DNA of 64,000 bases. Origin: Planctomycetia bacterium (GTDB lineage: Bacteria > Planctomycetota > Phycisphaerae > UBA1845 > UTPLA1). Under the pieces are notes generated by a model. It was given only the letters and a program-made list of their open reading frames with translations, was not told where the DNA came from and made no database searches. Shown here in pieces: positions 49,924 through 61,698 of this stretch (the first letter of the stretch is position 1; every line of letters starts with the position of its first letter). The stretch lies in the NCBI GenBank assembly GCA_015200345.1, contig CP054187.1, positions 3,270,470 to 3,334,469 of the forward strand, given 5' to 3'. Made by a program: the position numbers and the translations under genes.

Positions 49924-51072
49924 ATGACCCCGCCTACCACCGCCGCGAAATCGCAAAACACCACCGCAACCGCAGCCGCCAAGGCAGGCGACTTTCTGCC
50001 TTTGCTGGGCATAGACCATGTTGAATTGTACGTCGGCAACGCCTACCAGGCGGCGCATTTTTATCGCCTGATGTTCGGTTTCGACATTGTTGCCTATCGC
50101 GGGCTGGAGACGGGCGACAAGCAGTGCGCGAGTTATGTTCTCGAGCAGGGCAAGGTGCGGCTGGTGCTGACGACGGCGCTGGGTCCGGACCATGAGGTGG
50201 CGCGGCATTGCCAGTTGCACGGCGACGGCGTGAAATTGATCGCGCTGGCGGTGGACGATGTGGACTACTCCATCTCGGCGGTGAAGCAGCGCGGGGCGAC
50301 GGTGGTGACGCCGCCGACGACGAAAGAAGACGCATATGGAAAATACGTCTTCGCGGCCATACGCACCTACGGGGAGACGTTGCACGGCTTTGTCGATCGC
50401 AAGGCGTACAAGGGCGCGTTTGCGCCAGGCTATGTGAAGTACGACGCGCCGAAGGCCGACGGCGTGGGCCTTGCGGCGATCGACCACATGGTGGGCAACG
50501 TCGAGCTGGGTGCGATGAACCACTGGGTGGATTTCTATGCGAACGTGATGGGCTTCGAGCAGCTTTGCCATTTCTCCGACGAAGACATCAGCACCGAGTA
50601 CAGCGCGCTGATGAGCAAGGTGGTGCAGAACGGTTCGGGCAAGATCAAGTTCCCGATCAACGAGCCGGCCGAAGGCAAGAAGAAGAGCCAGATCGAGGAG
50701 TATCTGGATTTCTATCGCGGTCCCGGAGTTCAGCACATCGCGATGAACACGGGCGACATCGTGACGACGGTGCGCAAGCTGCGCGATCGCGGCGTGCAGT
50801 TTCTCCGCGTGCCGGATACCTATTACGAATCCCTGCCGCAGCGCGTTGGTAAGATTGACGAGGACTACAAGGTCTTGAAGGAACTGGGTATCCTTGTGGA
50901 TCGCGACGAGGACGGCTATCTCCTGCAAATCTTCACGCGGCCGGTGGAAGATCGGCCGACGCTGTTCTTCGAGATCATCGAACGTCACGGCTCGCGCGGC
51001 TTCGGCGTGGGGAACTTCAAGGCGTTGTTCGTGAGCATCGAAGAAGAGCAGCGGCGGCGGGGGACGCTGTAA
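49924..51072 (+). CDS. hppD: 4-Hydroxyphenylpyruvate dioxygenase
   Basis: HPPD converts 4-hydroxyphenylpyruvate to homogentisate in tyrosine catabolism and in tocopherol/plastoquinone routes. The 382-residue protein has an N-terminal glyoxalase-like domain ('IDHVELYVGNAYQAAHFYRLMFGF') and the catalytic C-terminal domain. The iron ligands are visible in 'IDHMVGNVELG', 'GVQHIAMNT' and 'LFFEIIER' (His, His, Glu). Length matches the family. It lies 168 bases after paaD, so it may have its own promoter. The first 25 residues are Ala/Thr-rich and low-complexity. Confidence 0.94.
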   Translation: MTPPTTAAKSQNTTATAAAKAGDFLPLLGIDHVELYVGNAYQAAHFYRLMFGFDIVAYRGLETGDKQCASYVLEQGKVRLVLTTALGPDHEVARHCQLHGDGVKLIALAVDDVDYSISAVKQRGATVVTPPTTKEDAYGKYVFAAIRTYGETLHGFVDRKAYKGAFAPGYVKYDAPKADGVGLAAIDHMVGNVELGAMNHWVDFYANVMGFEQLCHFSDEDISTEYSALMSKVVQNGSGKIKFPINEPAEGKKKSQIEEYLDFYRGPGVQHIAMNTGDIVTTVRKLRDRGVQFLRVPDTYYESLPQRVGKIDEDYKVLKELGILVDRDEDGYLLQIFTRPVEDRPTLFFEIIERHGSRGFGVGNFKALFVSIEEEQRRRGTL

Positions 51073-51321
51073 AGCCGCGAACGGACATTGCGTTCCCGTC
51101 GTTCCTGGTCGTGATGAGTGGGCTTTCGCCGGGGTCGGCGCGGGCCGCGCGGTGATTCAAACAGCAACGCCGGCGTGGCAAAGGCCTGGATTGCGTTGTG
51201 TGCTCCGCCACGCCCGGAGGCCGGATCAGACCCTGACGTGATGGCGTAATCGCTGGGCGACGGCTCGGCCCATATCCATTACAATCTGTGATTCCGGTAA
51301 TTGAGGAGCACGCAAGTCCCC

Positions 51322-53937
<2,616 letters not shown>

Positions 53938-53965
53938 TCGTCGCACGATCCGTGAGTGAGGAGCC

Positions 53966-54793
53966 ATGAGCAGGGCGCTCACCGGTATCACGCGCCTGTT
54001 GCAGCCGTGGGGCCCACGGCTGCTTGATCTGGTCTTTCCCAGGACGTGCAGCGCATGCGGCATTCCGGTTGGGCACGCCGGGGCGGAATGGTGCGCGCGC
54101 TGCGCGGTGGAACTGTCGGCCCTGCTCGAACGCGATTACTGTCAACGATGCGGCGAGACGGCGGGTGCGTACTTGCTGACCGAAGGCGTCTGCACCGATT
54201 GCACGCAGCGGAGGTCCTCGTTGCGGTTCACGCGCTTCGCGCGGGTCGGGCGATATCGCGGCGCGCTGCGCGGGCTGGTGCTGCGGTTCAAGCGGCAGTT
54301 CGCGCTGGACCAGCTACTCGGCGGGCTGCTCGCGGACGCGGTGCGCGGCGTGATGGATCCGCAACAAATCGATGTCTGGGTGCCGGTGCCGTCGCACTGG
54401 CGCAGGCGGTTGGAGCTGGGCTGCTGGCCGACGCGGTTGCTGGCCGAGGCGATGGCCAGAAGGCTTGGCGGCGCGGTGTGGCCGGCGCTTCGCGCGACGC
54501 GCTACATCCGGCCGTTTCATGCGCGGCGGCTTTCATCGACGGAGCGGTTGAAGGAGATCCGTGGCGCGTTCGCGGTTCGGCGTGAGCTGGAGTTGTCCGG
54601 GTTGAACATCGGACTGGTAGACGACGTGATGACGACGGGCGCGACGCTGGGTGAGGCGCGGCGCACGCTGCGCGCCGCGGGCGTGAAGGACGTGTATGCG
54701 GCGGTGCTGGCTCGTGCCGGAGGGTTGCCGGACGGTTTTTCGAGCGTTGACGCGACGGTGCAAAGCCCCTACACTCCGGCGGCAGGTGCATGA
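53966..54793 (+). CDS. comF: ComF family protein (double zinc ribbon phosphoribosyltransferase)
   Basis: This 275-residue protein has an N-terminal double zinc ribbon ('CSACGIPVGHAGAEWCARCA' and 'CQRCGETAGAYLLTEGVCTDC') and a phosphoribosyltransferase domain with the PRPP loop 'IGLVDDVMTTGATLGEA'. ComF proteins act in DNA uptake or competence in many bacteria; PRTase activity is usually unknown. It starts 29 bases after gyrA and probably shares its transcript. Confidence 0.9.
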   Translation: MSRALTGITRLLQPWGPRLLDLVFPRTCSACGIPVGHAGAEWCARCAVELSALLERDYCQRCGETAGAYLLTEGVCTDCTQRRSSLRFTRFARVGRYRGALRGLVLRFKRQFALDQLLGGLLADAVRGVMDPQQIDVWVPVPSHWRRRLELGCWPTRLLAEAMARRLGGAVWPALRATRYIRPFHARRLSSTERLKEIRGAFAVRRELELSGLNIGLVDDVMTTGATLGEARRTLRAAGVKDVYAAVLARAGGLPDGFSSVDATVQSPYTPAAGA

Positions 54794-54912
54794 CCACCGT
54801 AAGTATTGATGCAATCGCGGGTTACCCATCGCGCCGGGCTGAAACAGGCGTATAGAATGGAGCGGCGGTTGATTGAGAAAGGCGTCTTCTGATTTTCGGG
54901 AGAGAGCGTTCC

Positions 54913-55239
54913 ATGCAAGTGACGGTCACTGCGCGGCACATGGAAGTCAGCCAGAAACTTCGGGAATACGCCGAGGAGAAGGCGCAGAAATTCCCGCATT
55001 TTTATGATCGGGTTCTTAGCGCGGAAATCGTGTTCGACGTGGAAGGCATGAACCATCGCTGCGACATCATCGTGCGCGGCGACCACCACACGACATTTGT
55101 CGCGAAGGAAGAACACGAGAACCCCTACGCGGCGTTTGACGCGGCCGAGAAGGACCTCGAGCGCCAGTTGAATCGGCACAAGGAGCGCCATCGCAATCGA
55201 AAGCACCCGGGCATGGATGGTTCGCCGGGCGGCGCGTGA
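54913..55239 (+). CDS. hpf: Ribosome hibernation promoting factor (short form, HPF/YfiA family)
   Basis: This 108-residue protein matches the S30AE/HPF fold: 'VTARHMEVSQKLREYAEEKAQKF', 'AEIVFDVEGMNHRCDIIVRGDHHT' and 'ENPYAAFDAAEKDLERQLNRHKERH'. It lacks the C-terminal dimerisation domain of long HPF, so it resembles the short HPF that works with an RMF-like partner. It is followed closely by ptsN, the order also seen in the rpoN-hpf-ptsN region of Proteobacteria. A GGGAGAG site precedes the ATG, and a TAGAAT box lies about 55 bases upstream. Confidence 0.93.
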   Translation: MQVTVTARHMEVSQKLREYAEEKAQKFPHFYDRVLSAEIVFDVEGMNHRCDIIVRGDHHTTFVAKEEHENPYAAFDAAEKDLERQLNRHKERHRNRKHPGMDGSPGGA

Positions 55240-55289
55240 CAGGTCTCGATTGCGCGTCGTTGCGGCGTGATCGACAGGGGCAAACTCGT

Positions 55290-55760
55290 ATGAAGCTGCT
55301 GGATTTCGTGGTCAAGGGGGCGGTGACGGCCCATCTCGAATCGACCGATCGAAACGGGGTGATCCGGGAGCTGGTCGGCCTGCTGGTCAAGTCGGGTTCG
55401 ATCGCGGAGGAACACGCGGAGACGCTCGTGCGATCGATCATCGCGCGGGAGAACCAGGGGAGCACGGGCTTCGGCAAGGGCGTGGCGGTTCCGCACGTGA
55501 AGCACGCCTCGATCCCGCGGATCATGGCGGCGGTGGGTCGGAGCGCGGCGGGGATTGATTTCGCCGCGCTGGACCGGGCGCCGGTATATACGGTTGTATT
55601 GTTGTGTTCGCCGGATACCAACCCGGAAGGACACTTGCAGGCGATGGAGAACATATTCAAGCACCTGACGCGGGACAATTTCCGCCGGTTCCTGCGGCAA
55701 TCTGAAACGACCGAGGCGATTCTTGATTTGTTTGAAGAGGCGGATCAGTCGGCGGGCTAG
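55290..55760 (+). CDS. ptsN: PTS EIIA-Ntr-type protein
   Basis: This 156-residue EIIA domain has the active-site His in 'GKGVAVPHVKHASI' and the typical 'LLDFVVKGAVTAHLES' start. 'IARENQGSTGFGKG' is the region before the active site. It receives a phosphate from HPr and is thought to act as a regulator rather than a transport component. There is no EIIB/EIIC gene in the window. The ATG at 55290 follows a GGGGC-type site weakly; a GTG at 55236 overlapping hpf would give an N-terminal extension without homology. Confidence 0.92.
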   Translation: MKLLDFVVKGAVTAHLESTDRNGVIRELVGLLVKSGSIAEEHAETLVRSIIARENQGSTGFGKGVAVPHVKHASIPRIMAAVGRSAAGIDFAALDRAPVYTVVLLCSPDTNPEGHLQAMENIFKHLTRDNFRRFLRQSETTEAILDLFEEADQSAG

Positions 55761-55844
55761 GCCTCGGGCGGTCGAACGGCGGCGGCGCCAGAGGCGAGCG
55801 AGATTCGAAACGGCTCTTGATGTCGGCTCGATTGGGCAAAGGCG

Positions 55845-56129
55845 ATGCCGGATGAACTGGAACAGGCGCAGCGGGAAGTCGTCATATCCAACCGGCAGGG
55901 ACTTCATGCCCGCCCGGTGATGAAGTTCGTCGATCTGGCGATGCAATATCCATGCGAAGTAAGTGTGATCAATGGTCAGCAGCGGGCCGACGGCAAAAGC
56001 CCGATGGAAATGATGCTGCTGGTCGGCGTTCCCGGCACGCGGCTGATGCTGCACGCGCGCGGCCCGCAGGCGGGAGAAGCGCTCGAGGCGCTGGCTCAAT
56101 TGATCGACTCGAAATTCGGCGAAGATTAA
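55845..56129 (+). CDS. ptsH: Phosphocarrier HPr
   Basis: This 94-residue HPr has His21 in 'RQGLHARPVMKFVDLA' as the EI phospho-acceptor. It also has Ser52 in 'RADGKSPMEMMLL', the position of the regulatory Ser46 phosphorylated by HPr kinase in Firmicutes. No HPr kinase gene was seen in the window. It lies between ptsN and ptsI as part of one operon-like block. Confidence 0.94.
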   Translation: MPDELEQAQREVVISNRQGLHARPVMKFVDLAMQYPCEVSVINGQQRADGKSPMEMMLLVGVPGTRLMLHARGPQAGEALEALAQLIDSKFGED

Positions 56130-56175
56130 CCCCGTTCTTTCAACGCGCACGGCGCAATGCGAACGGAGGCGTCTC

Positions 56176-57915
56176 ATGCCTCTGAAGCGCGGCGTTGGCA
56201 TTTCCAGCGGCGTGGTGATCGGCGAGGCGGTCGTCCTCGACACGAACGAAACGCGCATGCCCAAGCGCGTCATCACTCCCGAACAGGTGCCGGGGGAGCT
56301 TGCGCTTCTGGACCGCGTGTTTGAGGCGGCCCAATCCGAAGTTGCTTCGGAGCGGGTGCAATTCTCTGCGCGAGCCGGTGCCGAGCTGGCGGACATCTTC
56401 GGCTTTCATGAAGGCTGGCTTAGCGATCCCAAGCCGCGCAAAGAGATTGCCGCGCTGATCTCCGAGAAGCAGTACAGCGCCGCCTACGCCATCAGCCTTT
56501 TCATGCGACGCTATCGCCGGCGCTTTCAGGAAATGGCCAGTCCGTTCCTTCAGGAGCGCGCGCGCGACATCCTCGACATCGAACGCCGCCTGATTCGTCA
56601 TGCGACCGGCGAAATGCACCAGGAGCTGTCCGCCGAGGGCGATCCAAAGATCGTCATCGCTCACGATCTGACGCCATCGCAGATCGTTCTGCTGGAAAAG
56701 TCCGGCCGGCTGCTGGGGTTGGCGACCGATGCCGGCGGCGCGACGTCGCACACGGCGATCATTGCGGCGGGCCTGGGGATTCCCGCCGTGGTCGGGCTGG
56801 AGGACATTACGGCCAACGTGTCCGGCGGCGACACCGTGGTGATCGACGGCCTGCACGGCGTGGTGATCATCAATCCCGACGAGGCGCAGCGCAAAGAGTA
56901 CACCGCGACGGCGGCGCACCTGAACAAGGTGCGTGCGTCGCTGGATCAGCTTCGCGATCTGCCGGCGGAAACGAAAGACGGCGTGCGCGTCGAATTGCTG
57001 GGGAACATTGAGTTTCCATCGGAGGTCGCGGGCTGCATCGCCAAGGGGGCGAGCGGGATCGGTTTGTTTCGCACCGAGTTTTTGTTCCTGCAACAAGCCA
57101 CGCCGCCTGACGAGGAGGAGCAGTATCAGGCGTATCGCGCGGCGCTCGAGGCCGTGGGCGATCGACCGCTGGTCATACGCACGCTGGACCTGGGCGGTGA
57201 CAAGATTCATCCCGGCGGCGGATGGGAGGCGGAGCGCAACCCGTTTCTGGGTTTGCGTTCGATTCGATACAGCTTGCAGCATCTTTCGCTGTTTCGGCCG
57301 CAGCTTCGCGCGATCGTTCGCGCCAGCGCGTATGGGGATGTGCGGATCATGTTTCCGCTGATCTCGCGCATCATGGAGCTGCGCCAGGCCAAGTTCGTGC
57401 TGAACCTGGTGATGGAGGAACTCGAGGAAGAAGGATACGAGTTCAAGAGCAACCTTCCGATCGGGGTGATGGTGGAGACGCCGGCGGCGGCGATTTGTGC
57501 CAGAGAGCTGGCACGAGAAACGGATTTCATGAGCATCGGCACCAACGATCTGATCCAGTATACGTTGGCGGTCGATCGGACCAACGAACGGGTGTCGCAA
57601 CTCTTCACGCCGGCGGATCCGTCCATTATTCGATTGATCCGAACGGTGATACGCCAAGGCCGCCGGGAGGGTTCTTCGGTGAGCATGTGCGGAGAGATGG
57701 CGGGTGATCCGATGTTCACTATCCTTCTGGTGGGACTTGGGTTGCGCTCGTTTTCGATGGCGGCGGGAAACATCCCGCGGGTGAAAAAGATCATTCGCAA
57801 CATCACGCTGGCCGATGCGGAGAGGGTCCGTCGCCGGGTGCTGGGTTTCGAGACCGAGCGGGAAGTGCTAAACTACCTTCGTGACGAGACTCGCAAGGTG
57901 TGGGAAGAATTCTGA
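56176..57915 (+). CDS. ptsI: Phosphoenolpyruvate-protein phosphotransferase (PTS Enzyme I)
   Basis: Enzyme I transfers phosphate from PEP to HPr. The 579-residue protein has the N-terminal 'GISSGVVIGEAVVLD', phospho-acceptor His192 in 'GGATSHTAIIA', and the PEP-binding barrel with 'GIGLFRTEFLF', 'LDLGGDK', 'VETPAA' and 'FSIGTNDLIQY'-type sequence, here 'FMSIGTNDLIQYTLAVDR'. 'VSMCGEMAGDP' carries the catalytic Cys. With ptsN and ptsH it makes a complete phosphorelay without a sugar permease, so it is probably regulatory. Confidence 0.95.
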   Translation: MPLKRGVGISSGVVIGEAVVLDTNETRMPKRVITPEQVPGELALLDRVFEAAQSEVASERVQFSARAGAELADIFGFHEGWLSDPKPRKEIAALISEKQYSAAYAISLFMRRYRRRFQEMASPFLQERARDILDIERRLIRHATGEMHQELSAEGDPKIVIAHDLTPSQIVLLEKSGRLLGLATDAGGATSHTAIIAAGLGIPAVVGLEDITANVSGGDTVVIDGLHGVVIINPDEAQRKEYTATAAHLNKVRASLDQLRDLPAETKDGVRVELLGNIEFPSEVAGCIAKGASGIGLFRTEFLFLQQATPPDEEEQYQAYRAALEAVGDRPLVIRTLDLGGDKIHPGGGWEAERNPFLGLRSIRYSLQHLSLFRPQLRAIVRASAYGDVRIMFPLISRIMELRQAKFVLNLVMEELEEEGYEFKSNLPIGVMVETPAAAICARELARETDFMSIGTNDLIQYTLAVDRTNERVSQLFTPADPSIIRLIRTVIRQGRREGSSVSMCGEMAGDPMFTILLVGLGLRSFSMAAGNIPRVKKIIRNITLADAERVRRRVLGFETEREVLNYLRDETRKVWEEF

Positions 57916-58109
57916 CCGGCGGGTCTGACTGGGCGATTGCGGCCGCGGGGGCAGGTGGCGGAAAGGCATGTCGAGCGACGAATGTCGCGCGTGCCTTCCC
58001 GCGACTTGCCGAGAGTCGGCAAGCAAGGAAAACGAGTTCCCGGGCCGGCGCGGTGTACGCGTCGCAAGACCGGGAAAAGCTCAGGAGACACGAGGGATCG
58101 CAAGCGAAC

Positions 58110-58754
58110 TTGCACAAGCGTCTGGCGATTCGGTACGCGGTAGAAGGTGATCTGCGGTTTATTTCCCACCACGATACGCTTCGGCTTTTTGAACGGGCGC
58201 TGGCCCGTGCGGACATACCGGTTCGATTCTCGGCCGGTTTCAATCCGCGCGCGAGGCTGTCCATTGTCTTGCCGAGGCCGGTGGGGGTCGCATCCACGGA
58301 TGAGTTGCTGCTGATCGAGCTGGATCAGGATCTGGCGCCCGAAACGGCGCAGGCCCGGTTGTCGGCGCAGATGCCGGCAGGGCTGACGATCCGCAGGGTG
58401 CAGCCGCTGGACTGCGGCGAACGACCGCGACCGAGCGAGGCGACGTACGAGCTGACGCTGACCGCCGAGGGATCGGCCGACTTATCGACGTTAGTCGAAA
58501 AGTTTCTGGCGCAGCCGGGCGTTCTCGTTCAGCGCGTCAAGCCCGGCGACGCCCGCGGGAAATCCGTCGATGTTCGTGCCTACGTCGTTTCGATGCAGGC
58601 GCGACCCGGCACGCTGCGATGGTCGCAGGCCGTCGGGCAGGAAGGCAGCGTTCGCATCGGTGAACTGCTGGCCGCGCTCGGACTGGATCCGGCGCAGCAC
58701 CTGCATCGCGTCCGGCGCGTCGCCGTTCGTTACGACGGCCTGCCGGCCGATTGA
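58110..58754 (+). CDS. DUF2344/TIGR03936-type radical-SAM-associated protein
   Basis: The protein starts 'RLAIRYAVEGDLRFISHHDTLRLFERALARADIPVRFSAGFNPR' and has 'LSIVLPRPVGVAS' with a regular alpha/beta pattern. These are the signatures of the DUF2344 family, which is usually found next to or fused with a radical SAM protein and beside RNase E/G genes. No radical SAM gene is visible upstream. The TTG at 58110 with GAGGG about 12 bases before gives a family-length product of 214 residues; the open frame extends to 57900 over non-homologous sequence. Function is not known. Confidence 0.82.
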   Translation: MHKRLAIRYAVEGDLRFISHHDTLRLFERALARADIPVRFSAGFNPRARLSIVLPRPVGVASTDELLLIELDQDLAPETAQARLSAQMPAGLTIRRVQPLDCGERPRPSEATYELTLTAEGSADLSTLVEKFLAQPGVLVQRVKPGDARGKSVDVRAYVVSMQARPGTLRWSQAVGQEGSVRIGELLAALGLDPAQHLHRVRRVAVRYDGLPAD

Positions 58755-58760
58755 CGCCGC

Positions 58761-61679
58761 ATGCGTCGCATCCGCGCCATCGCGCCCCCGCTTGGCGATT
58801 CCCGTCTCCGGGAAAGGTTGATCGAAGTGACCCCATCAGGAAAGCGCGCCTCCGGCAAGTCCGGCAGCGCTCGCAAAGCAGGCCGCCCGCGCACGGGTGC
58901 GCCACGCCGTCGCAGCACAAAATCAGACACGTCCGTCGAAGCCCCGGAGGCGATCACGCCACCCGAGGTTGAAACGCCGCGCGCGATGGAATCGCCTCCG
59001 CCCGAAGCGCCGCGGCCGCTTCCGCCGCCCCCGGTTGCGGTTTCCGGTGTTGCCTCCGGTTTCGCCGACGGCATTTTTGATCCGGCCGAAGGCGTCGGCC
59101 CCGCCGTCAGTTTCGAAGACGCATCGGATGAGTTGATTGCCGTGGATGAGACGACGGTGAAGTTTGAGGCCACCGGTGAATCGCACGCGGCGCGCCCCGC
59201 CGAAAGTCATGTTCGCGGCACGGCATCGCATGCGTCATCCGACGGGTTGCCGGAAGCGCGCGCGGCAAGGCCCGCAGCCGGTCCCGGTTCGCGAGCGCCG
59301 ACGCCGGGGTTTCGGACCGATCCGGGTTTTGCCATCGGATTTGACGACGAGCTGGTGTCCGAGGCGGTGGCGGAATCTGTTCCGGACGACCGGTGGGAAG
59401 CGGTCGGGACACCCGACGCCGTTGAGCCATTTGAAGCGCGTGATGCCGAGGGCGAAACGAGTGCGTTCACGGCGAGCCGTTCGCAGGATGAGGACGGCGA
59501 GGCGCGCCGGGGACGAAGACGGCGTGGCCGGCGTGGGGGGCGAGGTCGTCGCCGCGGGCGGGATCGCGAATCCGAGGATGCCGTTGGCGACGAGCCAAGT
59601 ACGCGGGATGCAGAACGGGAGTCACCGACCGAGTCAGCGTCGCCGCGCGCGGAAGAGGACGCGGATCAGGAGGTCGTCACAGAAGAGGATGAGATCGCCG
59701 ACGAAGACACGCTGCGCGCCATGGCGGGTCCGGTGGCGTTGCCGGGTGTGACGCGCGAAACGGATGTGGACGAGAAGGCGCCTCCCCGGCGTCGCGGACG
59801 CAGGCCGGTGTACGAAGACGAGGTGGAAGTTCCACCGGCGGAGACGGACGAACTGCCCGCCAATCGGGAGATGCTGATCAACGGCAGCGATCCTGACGAA
59901 TGTCGCATCGCGATCCTGCGCGATGGCCGGCTCGACGAACTCTACATCGAGCGAGCCACGCAGGTCAGCAACGTGATGAACATCTACAAAGGCCGCGTCA
60001 CCAACGTGGAGCCGTCGATCCAGGCGGCGTTCATCGATTTCGGCCTCCCGACGCACGGATTTCTGCATATCAGCGATCTGCACCCGCGGTATTTCCCGGA
60101 GAGCAAGGGCGAGCCGGAACTGGTCGGCCGCAAGACGCCGCGCCGCGCCCGCCCGCCGATTCAGAACTGTCTGCGTCGCGGCCAGGAAGTCATCGTGCAG
60201 GTCATCAAAGAAGGCATCGGGACGAAGGGGCCGACGCTCTCGACGTACATTTCGCTGCCCGGCCGCTTCCTTGTGATGATGCCGGGGATGGACCAGCACG
60301 GCGTTTCGCGCAAAGTGGAGGATCCTGAAGCCCGGCGCAAGACGCGCGAAGTGCTGAACCAACTGACGCTTCCGAAGGACATGGGGTTCATCGTTCGCAC
60401 GGCAGGCGTCGGTCGGTCGCAGCGTGATTTGCAGCGTGATTTGAATTATCTGGTGCGTTTGTGGAATCAAGTGGCCCAGCGAACGCGCGACGAGCCGGCC
60501 CCGGCCGAGCTTTACAAAGAAAGCGACCTGGTGATCCGCACAATTCGCGACGTGTACGACTCGAGTTTGAAGCGGATCATCGTGGACAATCCGCACGTGG
60601 CCGAGCGCGTGCGCGAGTTTCTCGCAATCGCCAGTCCGCAGGCCGAGGACGCCGTGACGGTGTACGACGGCGCCGAGCCGGTGTTTCACCGTTTTGGCAT
60701 CGAAGCGGAGATCGACAAGCTGCATTCGCGCGTGGTGCCGTTGCCTTGCGGCGGGTCGCTGGTCATCGAATCCACCGAAGCACTGGTCGCGATCGACGTG
60801 AACTCCGGGCGGTTCCGGGTTCACGAGAACGCCGAAGAGACCGCCTATCGCGTGAACCTGGAGGCGGCGGACGAGATCGCGCGGCAATTGCGATTGCGTG
60901 ATCTGGGCGGCCTGATCATCTGCGATTTCATCGACATGATGCAGGACAAGCACCGCCGGGCGGTCGAGCGGCGTCTGGCGGAGGCGCTGCGCAGCCACAA
61001 GGAGCGCGCCAAGCTGCTTCGCATCTCGCGATTCGGAATTCTGGAGATGACACGCCAGCGGCAGCGGCCGTCCTTCGCGAAGAACACCTTCGCCGAATGC
61101 CCGCGATGCGGCGGGAGCGGTCGCGTGAAGACGACCGAATCGGTCTGCCTGGACGTGATGCGACAGATCCGCATGGCCAGTCAGCGCGAAGGCGTCGCCA
61201 GCATTGATGTGAGTGTGAGCCTGCCCGTGGCGACGGAGCTGCTGAACCGCAAACGGCACGCGCTGACGGATTTGGAGCGCGCCGGCGGCCTGGCGATTCG
61301 GATTCACGCCGAGACCGGATTCGCAGTGGATGAAGTGCGCCTCGCATGCGTCGATCGTCGTGGACGCGAGGTACCGACCGGTGCCGGCGCGGCGCCGGCG
61401 ACCCTGCGCCCGGTGGCGCAGCCAACGCTTGCGTCACGGCCGGCGGTTCCGGCAGGACCGGGCGATCGTGCGGGCGGATCGCGCGGGCGGCGGGGCAGTC
61501 GCGGCGGGCGTGGTCGGCGCGGGCGCGGCGGGCAAAAACCCGCTAACGCGGACGCGGTTGGCGGGTCTTCTGATGCGAGTCATTCAGAAGGTGAAGGCGC
61601 CGCGCAGCCAGCCTCAACGAGTCGGGGAACGCGCGAGCGGTCGACGGGCCGAAAGAGCGGGCCGCCGCGTAGCCGATAA
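58761..61679 (+). CDS. rng: Ribonuclease E/G with long low-complexity N- and C-terminal extensions
   Basis: The catalytic core begins near residue 370 ('REMLINGSDPDECRIAIL') and has the S1 domain, the sensor region, the DNase I-like subdomain with the metal-binding 'VAIDVNSG' and 'IICDFIDMM', and the zinc-link 'CPRCGGSG' near residue 781. About 369 residues of low-complexity, Ala/Pro/Glu-rich sequence with Arg-rich patches ('RRGRRRRGRRGGRGRRRGRD' near 250) precede the core. About 110 residues with RGR/RGG patches follow. Such Arg-rich arms in RNase E bind RNA or partner proteins. A better ribosome-binding site (AAAGG) precedes a GTG at 58827. The core could be RNase E or RNase G; I cannot decide. 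Confidence 0.9.
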   Translation: MRRIRAIAPPLGDSRLRERLIEVTPSGKRASGKSGSARKAGRPRTGAPRRRSTKSDTSVEAPEAITPPEVETPRAMESPPPEAPRPLPPPPVAVSGVASGFADGIFDPAEGVGPAVSFEDASDELIAVDETTVKFEATGESHAARPAESHVRGTASHASSDGLPEARAARPAAGPGSRAPTPGFRTDPGFAIGFDDELVSEAVAESVPDDRWEAVGTPDAVEPFEARDAEGETSAFTASRSQDEDGEARRGRRRRGRRGGRGRRRGRDRESEDAVGDEPSTRDAERESPTESASPRAEEDADQEVVTEEDEIADEDTLRAMAGPVALPGVTRETDVDEKAPPRRRGRRPVYEDEVEVPPAETDELPANREMLINGSDPDECRIAILRDGRLDELYIERATQVSNVMNIYKGRVTNVEPSIQAAFIDFGLPTHGFLHISDLHPRYFPESKGEPELVGRKTPRRARPPIQNCLRRGQEVIVQVIKEGIGTKGPTLSTYISLPGRFLVMMPGMDQHGVSRKVEDPEARRKTREVLNQLTLPKDMGFIVRTAGVGRSQRDLQRDLNYLVRLWNQVAQRTRDEPAPAELYKESDLVIRTIRDVYDSSLKRIIVDNPHVAERVREFLAIASPQAEDAVTVYDGAEPVFHRFGIEAEIDKLHSRVVPLPCGGSLVIESTEALVAIDVNSGRFRVHENAEETAYRVNLEAADEIARQLRLRDLGGLIICDFIDMMQDKHRRAVERRLAEALRSHKERAKLLRISRFGILEMTRQRQRPSFAKNTFAECPRCGGSGRVKTTESVCLDVMRQIRMASQREGVASIDVSVSLPVATELLNRKRHALTDLERAGGLAIRIHAETGFAVDEVRLACVDRRGREVPTGAGAAPATLRPVAQPTLASRPAVPAGPGDRAGGSRGRRGSRGGRGRRGRGGQKPANADAVGGSSDASHSEGEGAAQPASTSRGTRERSTGRKSGPPRSR

Positions 61680-61698
61680 GAGAAGATACCCAGCTAGG

